From Capsicum annuum (Eukaryota; Streptophyta; Magnoliopsida; Solanales; Solanaceae): 64,000 bases of DNA. Under the pieces are notes generated by a model that saw only the letters and a program-made list of their open reading frames with translations, did no database searches and was not told where the DNA came from. The first letter of the stretch is position 1; the number at the start of each line of letters is the position of its first letter. The position numbers and the translations under genes were made by a program. This document shows, piece after piece, positions 46,918 through 56,601 of the stretch. The stretch lies in the NCBI RefSeq assembly GCF_002878395.1, contig NC_061122.1, positions 77,667,442 through 77,731,441 on the forward strand, written 5' to 3'.

Positions 46918-47246
46918 AAGAGAAATGATATCCTCAACAAGCAATCCCATTAACATTTCCTAGTAGCTATGTCTTTATCCTCAACTCTCTCAAGACTTTA
47001 ACACCTTAATTCATCATATCAAAAATAGTCTTCTCTAAAATAAGCTATTTATTCTTATTTATTTCCGACACTAGTAATTAAAAAAATACTCTTAATGAAA
47101 TAAGGGTCTTATTTGGCATGACACTTGAATGTCAAGAATCACCACTTTTGCATCCATATCCTCTGTCTTCCTTGTACTTCCACTTAAGAATATTCTTGAG
47201 ATTCAATTATTTATCCCATGATATTGATGAATCTCGACCTGCATAT
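46918..47246 (-). repeat. 5' LTR of element R, right part
   Basis: It matches 39240-39577 (AATGATATCCTC, CTCTCAAGACTTT, TTCATCATATCAAAAATA, CCACTTAAGAATATTCTTGA). It ends at GCATAT and is followed by the target duplication GATAG at 47247-47251. Confidence 0.75.
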
Positions 47247-47251
47247 GATAG

Positions 47252-48370
47252 GGGCCAACCTCTCGGCACAAACAGAAGTTTGAATAGGGATGAAATGGGC
47301 AGATTTAGTCAATCTATCCATGATGACCCAAAATCTATCAAATCCACAAGAAGTGTGAGGAAAACCACCTACAAAACCCATAGGACCCGCTCTCATTTAC
47401 ACTTATCAATGGGTAGCCTTTGAAGCAATCCACCATGTCTCAAATGCTTAGCCTTCACCTTCTTACAACATAGGAATTGAGCAACAAACTCTGTTATATC
47501 TCTCTACATACAACTCCATCAGTAATGCGTCTTTAAATTACTATACATCTTATTTATCTCAGGATGATTAAAATATCTAGAGCAATTAGACTCTAGAAGA
47601 ACCAACTATATCAAATCTCCAACCCTCAAAACACAAATATGGTTATCAAACCTCAGAATACTCTCTAAATCTAAGGTAGACCTCCGAACACGTATCTAAG
47701 AACTTGATCCTAAAATACGACAAAACCTGCCATCCATAAACTAACGACCCTGAATCTACTCTAATATTAAATACCTAGCCTCAACACTAGCAAGAACCTT
47801 CCTAGGTTAGAAATACTAAGTCAAACTATCAAGTTAGCTAAGGAATGGATTCTAAAGCCAATGAAAACTTTAAAAATAAATAAAGGCCAAGCTAACATAT
47901 ATACTGCCCTCTGGCTCAAGGCATTTGCTACCATGTTTTCCTTGCCTAGATAGTATATAATAGAGATATCATAGTTCTTCTATGGCTTAATCCATTTGTG
48001 TTGCCTTTAATTGAACTCCCTTTGGGTGATCTTATGTTGACGACTACAATGGTCAGTGAAGATATCATAACAAACACCATATAAGTAATGCCTCTAAATC
48101 TTAAGTGAAAAACTACCTCTTCTAATTCCATGTCATGAGTAGGGTTGTTGCACTCATGTACCTTCAGCTGCCTTGACACATATGAAATAAAATAACTTTG
48201 TTGCACCAGAACACAACCCAAACCAACACCAAAAGCATCATAATAGATGGTGAACCCCCTCCCTTAACTGGAAAAGTTGTAATAGGAGCAGAGGTAATCA
48301 AGTCCTTGAGCTTTAAAAAGCTTACCCCACAACTTATAGATAAGTAAAATGGAACTTTCTTCCTAGTCAA
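47252..48370 (-). pseudogene. Element F: RNase H and N-terminal integrase
   Basis: On the minus strand the RNase H region (48379-47946) shows TRKKVPFYLS, then GCVLVQQ, then [21 protein letters not shown], with the Glu kept. The integrase part (about 47600-47252) has a broken zinc module (FVAQFLCC, KAKHLRHGGLLQ). Then comes GFDRFWVIMDRLTKSAHFIPIQTS in the open frame 47396-47260. The frame ends at 47252 exactly at the target duplication of element R and continues at 38918. Confidence 0.8.
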
Positions 48371-49169
48371 TCTAGTCATAGGGGCTGCAATATTAGCAAA
48401 ACTCTCAGTGAATAATTTGTAGTAGCCTACTAACCTAATGAAATTGTGAACCTCAATAGGAGACGTAGGCCTAACCTACTCATAAATAGCCTCAATTTTC
48501 ACTGGGTCCACCATAATACCATTCGTGGACACCGTCCATCTTAAGAAAGCTACAGACTCAAGCCAGGACATACACTTTGAGAATTTGGCATAAAGCGTAT
48601 GATATCCTAAAATTTGGAGTAAAGTCCTCAAATGTTATTCATAGTCCTTCCTACTCTTCAAATATACCAAAATGTTATCAATTAAAATGATTAAACAAAA
48701 GTGTAAAATGGCCTAAAATATGGTTCATCAAGTTGATAAATACTTCTTGGGCATTGACCAACTCAAAAGACATCACCAGCAACTCATAATAGTTGTAACG
48801 AGTCATTAAGGTTGTCTTAGGGTTGTCCTTAGCCATGATCCTTAACGCATGGTAACCAAAACTCAAATCAATCTTAGAAAATACTACTTGACCCTGAAGT
48901 AGGTCAAACAAATCATTGATATGAGGCATAGGATACTTATTCTTCACTGTCACCTTATTCAACTACTTGTAGTTGATACACATATGTATAAAATTATCCT
49001 TATTCTCCACAAATAGAACTAGAGCGCCCTAATATGACAAACTCAGTCTAATAAAATCCATACCTTGAAGATCCTTCTAAATATTTAGCTCATTTAGCTC
49101 GGAATGAGCCATTTGATAAAAATATAAAAATAGGTCGGGTGGCTAACTCAAGGTCAATAGAAAACTCTA
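48371..49169 (-). pseudogene. Element F: reverse transcriptase
   Basis: From 49169 the minus strand reads IEFSIDLELATRPI, the linker before RT, then decayed fingers (VLFVENKDN). [20 protein letters not shown] and [13 protein letters not shown] follow in the open frame 48962-48678. At the catalytic site (48673-48687) the sequence reads I-L-I-D-N-I-L-V-Y, so the second Asp of the D-D pair is Asn. KSRKDYE and KFSKCMSWLESVAFL follow. Protease and gag are absent because LTR G starts at 49170. Confidence 0.85.
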
Positions 49170-49972
49170 TGTCACGACTCAATTTTTAAGCTCATGATGG
49201 CACCTACTATAACCCACCAGTAGGCAACCCAAACCCGTAGTCCAAAACTGAAAGTAACGAACAACCAAAAGAATGAAAAAAAAATGTATAATAGATGTAA
49301 TAAAAGATCAAGTACATAACATAATCCCAAAACCTAGTGGAATCAGTACAAGAGCTTCTAATATAAGAAGGATACAAATGAGGTACTGAATGAATATACA
49401 GATACAACTATCTCTAAATACAACATAGTGACTAGTCTAATACATAAAGAGGAAAGTAATACTCCAAACATAAAAAACTAACTTTATGTCTCCAAACCAT
49501 TGCTGCTCCACACGATGCACACAACATTGGTGATAACCTATATTATGATCTGCAGGTTGCAGAAGTGTAGTATAAGTACCAAACATATGGTACTCAGTAG
49601 GCAACTACCGATAGAGCTCTAAATATAATGCAAATACATATAATATATAAATAGAATTAGAAACTACACCCAAATATCCAGTAGCTACATAGTAAAGCTA
49701 GTGAGATAATAAGGATAAACTATCCACTCGTATCCAAGAGACTAATAAAATAAGGCTAAGGATGTATTAAGGATGAACTATCCTATTCCAACTGTATTCA
49801 GATACTCATCACTATACCATATGTCACTGGGAAATATATGTGATAAAAGTGAAAGAGATATATATTTAAGTATACAAGAACAAGGAATGAATATGCAATC
49901 TGAATAAATAAAGGGATATACGATAATGTCATAGCTATGTATAGCTATGTATACATATATATATATATAAAT

Positions 49973-50003
<31 letters not shown>

Positions 50004-50497
50004 ATTAGGGTCCACTCGAGGTACAACCTAAATCATAAAACTAGCATCTTAAGACCTCATAATCATAGCAGGAACTAGGGCTAGTATACTCAGGGTTTAT
50101 AACTCATACATCTAATCAAGAGGTAAATATGCATTATAATATAATCGATAAATAAAAGAGACAAAATCATACCTCAAGTATTAATACAATATCATTAACA
50201 AAGCTTCCACAAATTAACCATAATACTGATCATAACAATAATAATAACAATAGCAATGACAATGCGAGTAACTGGCTAGCCCAAATAAATAATACCTAAT
50301 CAACCCTTCCACGAACCCCTACTGCCCAGGCTCAGATAGTTCAATTAACATATAACAATCCGCAAGCCATACACATCATTCATACCTATACAACCCTAAA
50401 AGGCTAATAGATAAAGGTGCATACTAGTGATAGGCAATGTGCATGCAAGAATGAATGCCAAGATATTATTGGTAACACCATAATAAATCAAAATATA
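49170..50497 (-). repeat. Truncated LTR G
   Basis: It starts TGTCACGACTC on the plus strand, a normal LTR end, and interrupts the RT-proximal part of element F. It lacks its U3 start: at about 50497 it passes into the chromodomain tail of element D. Related sequence, inverted, is at 18661-19493. The interior holds a microsatellite at 49952-50003. Confidence 0.7.
49952..50003 (+). repeat. (TA)n-(CA)n-(TA)n microsatellite
   Basis: A run of ATATAT, then ACACAC, then ATATAT of about 50 bases. It produces the spurious frame rich in Y, I, C and V on the minus strand at 49778-50026. Confidence 0.9.
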
Positions 50498-50795
50498 ATA
50501 GGAAGTCAAGATGTATATTAGATAGGCAAGTGTTTGGGACAAAAGATATAGCTTCGGTGATGGATCATTGGAGAAATCAAAAGGTGGAAGAGGCTATATG
50601 GGAGGCTGAAAAGGATATAAGAGCTAAGTACTCGTCTTGTTCCCCAGGTTGGATGAAAGTGTTTGAGGTATTCTTTCATCGTTCCTCTTTTCATATTTTG
50701 GATTTGTCCTTGGATTCAATCGTGTTATATCTTTTATCGTGCTAAAAATATCCTAACTGCTCATTTGAAGACAAATGATCCTAAGGGGGGGATAA
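50498..50795 (+). pseudogene. Element D: chromodomain-like tail of pol
   Basis: The plus strand reads YILDRQVFGTKDIASV, then HWRNQKVEEAIWEAEKDI and RAKYSS, which is the end of a chromovirus integrase and chromodomain. It is closest in style to B (MVWTKDMASVKVLW, VEEAIWEAEKDIKSKY). The remainder of pol to the left is missing. The hairpin CATTTG-AAGA-CAAATG is at 50762-50777 and the purine tract CCTAAGGGGGGGATA at 50780-50794. Confidence 0.85.
50762..50777 (+). promoter_or_regulatory. Conserved hairpin before the PPT of element D
   Basis: A six-pair stem with loop AAGA, at the same distance from the PPT as in element C. Stem pair five is T-A here and C-G in C. Confidence 0.6.
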
Positions 50796-52697
50796 TTTAA
50801 GACCTTACAAAATTTTAATGATTTTAATTTTTATACTTCCACGTACTTAATGTTGATTTTTAACTTAAATTATATGTAGGGAAGTTAAAAGGGTGTTTTG
50901 GGAAGTTTTAGAATTTTTTAAAGGGGTTAGGGGTTATTTTGGAACTTTGAGATAGCGTGCTTCCGTGATAGTAGCGTGGCATGGAAGTTATCCTTCATGA
51001 TAAGGGAGTGGCATGGAGGCAACCCTCCACAATAAGGGTGTGCCATGCTCCTATGTTAATTTTGCCCAGTTTTTGTTTTTTATCACTTGGGGTAAGGGGC
51101 TTTTGATCTTTTTACCCCTTGTACGACTTATAAATATTAAAGTGACCCTTTTTCTTCAGTTTAAAAAGATCAAAATTATTATTTTTCCTCTCTAACTCAA
51201 AACCCAAGAAAGCTCAAGGGTTTTACAAAGAATTCATTGTTCAAGCTCAAAAATTCAAATTTTATTCAAATTGTTCTATATTTAAGGCGTGATGATCATC
51301 CCTAACTTGTATTTTTATATTTTGGAATTAAATTATTGAATTTTTATATAATTTATATTATGGGTCTAAAATTGGGTTAAGGGATTTTGAGTGGGTTTAC
51401 TTGAAGTATTTTCCCCATGGTTTAAATTGTTTATTCATGCTTTAATTAATGGTTATATGAACTGAATTGGTGCATTGTCTTAATGATTGGAATGGGGGAC
51501 ATGGGTCTTCCTAAATTGATGGAATTTTGGCTTGATAGTGGCATTAACCTTAACTAACCTTGTAAACTTGTTTTGAATATGGATAATTGCATGATTTAAC
51601 TTGTCTTTTGAACCCATTTCACTGCATTAAAGGATAAATAAATGAATATCATTTTGGATGGACTTGGTGGCCTTGGTTTTGGATTTTAAAAGGAACTTGG
51701 GAGTCAATTTGGTTATAATAATTGGTTTGGCATAATTATATTATCTTGTAAGCGTATTGGTATGACGATACCATGTTGGTAAACTCCTTAATTGTTGGTT
51801 TTCATGTAAAGTTTTTTAATTTGGGCTTAAAGAGAATTATGTAGTTCACGGTGAAGGTGTAGATCTTGGGGGGGTCAACACTGGAAACCACATTTACCAG
51901 TGTTGGAGGTCCATATGACCATATGTTTGGTGCACACATTATATATATATATATATATATATTAGAAGGGCTATGGCCTTGGTGTCTTTAGACTTTCCTT
52001 GATTTTTATCAGTTCATGTAGCTAACATGCACTGGGCCCTTCCAGTAGGGGGAACTGGACCGATATAGCCTATGGATGCCTTTAGGATAGAGTGAGTTAC
52101 ATAGTTCAGGTTAATTGTTTAAACTCTTATGTTCATGACCCTTGTCCCAATCTCGACATCCTAAATATGTATATATAATTGTTGTGCATATGGTTTTGAC
52201 TGGTTTGACATTGGCATTATTTTATTCCTTATCCCTGAGTTATACGTAAGTGGTTGCCCCACTGACCATCCCTAGATGCTGCATCATCTTATGATTCAAG
52301 GTTCAAAGGTCTTCTATTACATTTTTACAGCGTTAGGTGATTTGGTATTCCCATGGATCTACTATGAAATGGTGAGCCTTCATTATCTTAGTAGGCCTTG
52401 TTATTTTGCTGGTTTTTTTCTTTTTTAGTTTTTTTTTTAATACTTTTGTCATAATCGGGGGTATGTCTCAACTTAGTTTGGTATTTTGGTTTTAGAGGCT
52501 TTTGTGGACAAGTGTGGAATGGTTGCTAGTTTTGATTCGTAAACTTTCATTTGATTTATCTATCCTTTATATATTTTAATTGGTTGAATTCCACTGTTTA
52601 CATTTATGTTCTCTTGAGATAAGGCAGAGGGAGTTGTCTCTGACCAATGATGGTCTTGAGATTACACCACAGCCAGGCCTAGGTTCAGGTCATGACA
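50796..52697 (+). repeat. LTR D (1902 bp)
   Basis: It starts TTTAAGACC (terminal TG changed to TT) after a PPT and ends GGTCATGACA before a primer site. U3 repeats (GCGTGGCATGGAAG, GGAGTGGCATGGAGG) lie at 50945-51050. A TATA-like CTTATAAATATT is at about 51128. An (AT)n run is at 51935-51962. It is joined to pol on the left and to a primer site and gag on the right. Confidence 0.8.
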
Positions 52698-52722
52698 AGC
52701 TTGCTATCAAATCACGATTCAG
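52698..52722 (+). other. Primer-binding site of element D
   Basis: AGCTTGCTATCAAATCACG directly follows the LTR. It is a decayed initiator-Met type site close to that of element C (TTGGTATCAAATC). Confidence 0.65.
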
Positions 52723-52909
52723 GGTCTTTAGGTGTCCACAAAGTCATGGTAGGTAGAGTCCCTTTTTATGAGTGTGTAGCATGCCACACTTATAAGTGGG
52801 AGGATACAACGCATTTATGAATGTTTTCCCTTCTTATGTTCTAGTTTTGGGCTGTAGAGTATAGTGCTATGAAACTTTTCTAACTCCTGGCTTGCTCGCA
52901 GTTTAGATC

Positions 52910-54160
52910 ATGCCTTCCCAAAGATCTGACAATTGTAGAAAATCTGTTGGGAAATATGTCCTACCTGGGGAAGATATAGAGGGAACTCAACCTATTTATG
53001 GAGTGCAAACTCGATCTTGGGTCCCTTCTCCTAACTGTATTGATCCACATGGGGTACCACCGGTCCCTACTAGTCCTCCTCGGGCTTCTCGGGAAGGTTA
53101 TACTTATGCTTAGTCACCTCAGGGAGATATCTCTAATGCAGAGTTTCATTAGTCTATTCATATTATTATTTAGTTCGTGTCATCTAAGTCTCATCAGTCT
53201 GATCATGTCAGTCCTACTGTTAGTTTATCTAAGGTCACTCAGGCTGGAGGATTTATGAGGTTGAATCCCACAACCCTTATTAGATCTAAGGTTTAGGAGG
53301 ATCTTTAAGGGTTTATTAATGAGATAAAGAAGATTTTCAGGGTTATGCATGCCACTGATTCTAAAGTTGTGGAGTCTGTTGCATATCTATTGAAAGATAT
53401 GGATTATTAGTGGTATGAGGAGTAAGAAGCAATGATGGCAATAATGCTGAGTCGATTATGTGGGATGAATTTTAGGCACTTTTCTTGATCATTTCTTTCC
53501 TCAGGAGTTGAGAAAATCTAGGCTGAAGAGTTTGTGAACTTAAAGTAGGGTAAGATAGGTGTTAAGAAGTATGCTCTAAAATTTTAGCAGTTTGCCCGTT
53601 ATGCTTCAAAGTTGGTGTCTAATATAATATCAAGAATGAGAAAGTTTAGATATGCTGAATAATGATATGGACATCTCCAGGCTGGTTGTTTATAGTAATA
53701 GGTAGAGAATGAGAAAAAGAAGCAGGTAGAGATGGGAGAGAGGCAAACTAAGAAGTTTAGATATCATGATCAGGGTGCAAATCATTAGAACAATAGGAGA
53801 GATAGTAGACAATGGACTAAGAAGAAGAATTAGGGAAATTCTTATTCAACAGCTCGTGCCCCTTATCCTAAGCCTTTGGGTGATCATTATTTTCAGGATA
53901 GTAGCGGTCCTAAGGCACAAGGTCCATAATCTCAGGCTATTGGAGCTCAATCATACCCACCTTATCCTCCTTGCCATTTTTGTGCATAGCTTCACTGTTG
54001 ATATTCTGGGGAGGGGAGAAATCGATGCTAGAGTTGTGTTCATCTTGGTTATATGCAGCGATATTTTCCTTCGTCTAGAGTTACCACTGGAGCTAATAAG
54101 GTATCGGTTGCCACTTCTTTAGCTCCAGCACTTAAGGGCACCACATTGGGTACCAGCACT
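52910..54160 (+). pseudogene. Element D: gag remnant
   Basis: The ATG at 52910 (MPSQRSDN) lies about 210 bases after the LTR. PPVPTSPPRASREG and GDISNAEFH match the N-terminus of gag in C. The capsid keeps KKIFRVMHATDSKVVESVAYLLKDM (about 53325-53400) and a decayed EELRK-like segment. The linker at 53690-53830 is basic. The zinc knuckle region near 53970-54060 is not readable. Numerous stops and shifts are present. Confidence 0.8.
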
Positions 54161-54199
54161 AGATGAAATCATCTATATAAACTTGCTACTCGTTCGGAG

Positions 54200-54633
54200 T
54201 CTGAGGCATATTCAGAAATTGTTACTAGTATGTTATAACTCTTTTCTCATAATGTTTATTATCTGTTTGATCCAAGCTCTACCCTATCTTATGTGGTTGT
54301 ATACTTTGGTTGACCATTTTTTATTTCTGATCTGATGGGTGATTCTATAGTTGCTAGATAATTTTATAGGGGTTGTATGGTGTCCATATTTCATAGGGAG
54401 ACATTGGTGGATTTGGTAGAGCTCTATATGATATATTTTGATGTGATCTTGTGGATGAATTGGCTCTATTTGTGCTATGCTACTCTGGATTGTAGGACCC
54501 AAAAGGTCAGTTTTCAATTCCCTAATGAACCAGTGATCGAATGGGAGGGAAGTTCCCTAGTACCCAAAGGGAGGTTTATTTCCTATCTCATAGCTTAGAA
54601 GTTAAAGCTTGGAAGTTGATTTACAAAGGGTGT
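54200..54633 (+). pseudogene. Element D: aspartic protease
   Basis: YYLFDPSSTLSYVV holds the catalytic Asp at 54269. After two stops the open frame 54377-54598 gives LVDLVELYMIYFDVILWMNW and CYATLDCRTQKVSFQFPNEP, ending in GRFISYLIA. The pol frame is cut at 54633 by LTR E, just before the RT linker. Confidence 0.85.
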
Positions 54634-56601
54634 TGTAATACCCCGTGTCTAGGAATTTCTGTGTATCATACGAATTCTCTCTTGAGTCGTACACACTCCA
54701 TACAAGTCATGTATAGTAAATCATATCCAAAACAGTGTAGCATGGTGGACATTATATTGAAGATAAGACTCAACCATTAGAGTCGTAAGTTCATCGTACG
54801 AGTCGTATAAAGGAAGTTGTAAGTTCATTAGTATAGAACCTCTACGATTCTTACCAAGCTACGAGTCGTATGTTTACCAGTATGTACCCTCCTTGATTCT
54901 GCAAGGCTTACGAGTTGATGATCCTAGTTGTAACCTTCCATACAAGTCTCATGTTGAGTTGTAAGGACTGCCGAATATTTTTTGTAAAGTTTAGCTAAGG
55001 GCTTTTTGGTCTTTTCCCCTCTTATAACTTCCCATCCCCGACCTATAACCCTCAAAGAGGCATTATTTTCCTACTCCTTCCAATCAAATAACAACATTTA
55101 CATCCTTTCATCTTCAAGAACATCAAGATTAGGGATTCTCTCATAAATTCATCCTTCAAGTGCCAAGATTTAAACTTTCTTCACAAGTCAAGAAACTTAA
55201 GATATGTGGGGTTTATGAACAAGGTTATTCTTCATCCTTGTACCCAAATTGCATGATTTTGAAATTTAATTTAATTATTTCAAATTAGTGTTCATACCCT
55301 AATAGCCATAATTTTGAGGTATGATACTATCATGTGATTGTAAGCTTTAAGTGCATCAAGGTTTATATATGAATGTTTTGACTTGCAAGATTTGTACTAT
55401 GATTTGAATTTAATTATCTTAACTGGATATTGTTGAAAGATTTCAAGGTGATTATTGAGCATGATGTTTTATTATGAAATCCTATGAAATAAGCATGAAT
55501 TCCAAGTCCTAAGTACAAGCATTAAGTTTACAAGGAAGTTTAAGCTTTTGAAACTTCATTCACATACATTATAGTATGATTCAAGAAAGATTGATCTTTT
55601 GATATAAAGATAAAATGTGAAATCCACAATTGTTCATTTTGATTACGAATCAAAGTAAAGAGAAGTATAACCGGTTTTCATTCTATAAACCCTTATGCTA
55701 TTTTAAGGTGGACTTCTTAAAGTATGAGCATATAAATATTTTGAGAGTAGAATTTAGCACCAAGAAAGGAATGTGGATAAGCGTATCCTAAATTCCTGGA
55801 AACTATAAGCTACCGTAGGTTAAGCTTTTTCCATGTATGGATGAAGTTCAGTGATCACTTAAGTTAAGGTTCTATTTATGTGGTAAGGATAGAAAAGCTC
55901 TCCCCAACATGGGTAAGACGTTGGACTCCATGGTAGGTCACATGGTTTATGTCGGATAGAAGAATATCCCAAAGAAGGAATAAAAAGTAAAGCTTTTAGA
56001 AACTAAGTGTTATGGCTCATAAAGTTTATTATTATGCTTTATTATGCATGTTCATGATTTTGCATTATTTATTCTATTCAAGCTCCAGGTGATTCATTTA
56101 CGCTTAGCATGCATCATTTGGAAGTGTATATGAATATTTAGTTATCGTTTTACTTATGCATTCACCCCCATATACTCAGTACATTCCAGAAGTAATGACC
56201 CATATATATGTCTATGTGCTACATTGTCCTGTAATGTAGGCTCTAGTGCTCGTTTCCTGCAGTATGATAGACTACGAGCATCATCACTTGTATCCTGACT
56301 TTTGGTGAGTCTTCATAGTCTGAGGACCCAGTTTCTCAGATATCTATTTGTTGTTTGAAGTGTTTCAATTATGTGATTTCTAGTTATGTTTAGGTCAGCT
56401 AAGGTCTTCCCCAGTGGCTCTCTAGTCATCAGTAGAGGCTTGTCAGACTAATTAAGTTTTAACATCAAAGATGGTTTGAAGATTCCCAAGTTAAAGACTT
56501 TTATTAAGACAAGTCATTGTTTTCCTTCAAGTTTATATTTATGTTAAACTTTTCATGTGAGTTGCAAGCTTAGTAGGTATCATGGGTTAGCTTAGGGCTA
56601 T
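54634..56601 (+). repeat. LTR E, interrupted near its end by element B
   Basis: It starts TGTAATACCCCGTG inside the protease-RT linker of element D. U3 (54660-54965) has repeated, partly palindromic TACGAGTCGTA words. TATA-like CTTATAAC and CCTATAAC lie at about 55022-55045. A block at 56158-56235 (CTCAGTACATTCCA, TATATGTCTATGTGCTACATTG) is shared with LTR N, so the families are related. At 56601 it is cut by the LTR of element B; the missing tail must lie beyond the window. Confidence 0.75.
54660..54965 (+). repeat. U3 palindromic repeats of LTR E
   Basis: TACGAGTCGTA occurs at 54796-54806 and 54860-54870, with relatives GAGTCGTACA, GAGTCGTAAG and TACGAGTTG around them. The array precedes the putative promoter. 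Confidence 0.65.

Larger units (their letters stand above)
38924..47246 (-). mobile_element. Element R: small non-autonomous LTR element, itself hosting a copia insertion
   Basis: It is flanked by a perfect 5-bp duplication GATAG (38919-38923 and 47247-47251) within the integrase of element F. Two direct repeats of about 600-655 bases lie at its ends: 38924-39577, and 40247-40519 plus 46918-47246. They enclose a 670-base interior. On the minus strand the interior starts with a degraded initiator-Met type primer site and ends with a purine tract, so the repeats are LTRs. There is no coding sequence. Without the copia insert the element is about 1.9 kb, comparable to large TRIM or small LARD elements. 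Confidence 0.75.

Noticed and set aside
49778..50026. Minus-strand 82-codon frame rich in Tyr, Ile, Cys and Val
   Set aside because: It is the translation of a (TA)n/(CA)n microsatellite inside LTR G.
53766..54122. 118-codon Ile/Leu/Arg-rich plus-strand frame
   Set aside because: It is a shifted frame across the basic linker and knuckle region of gag D. No conserved motif is present.
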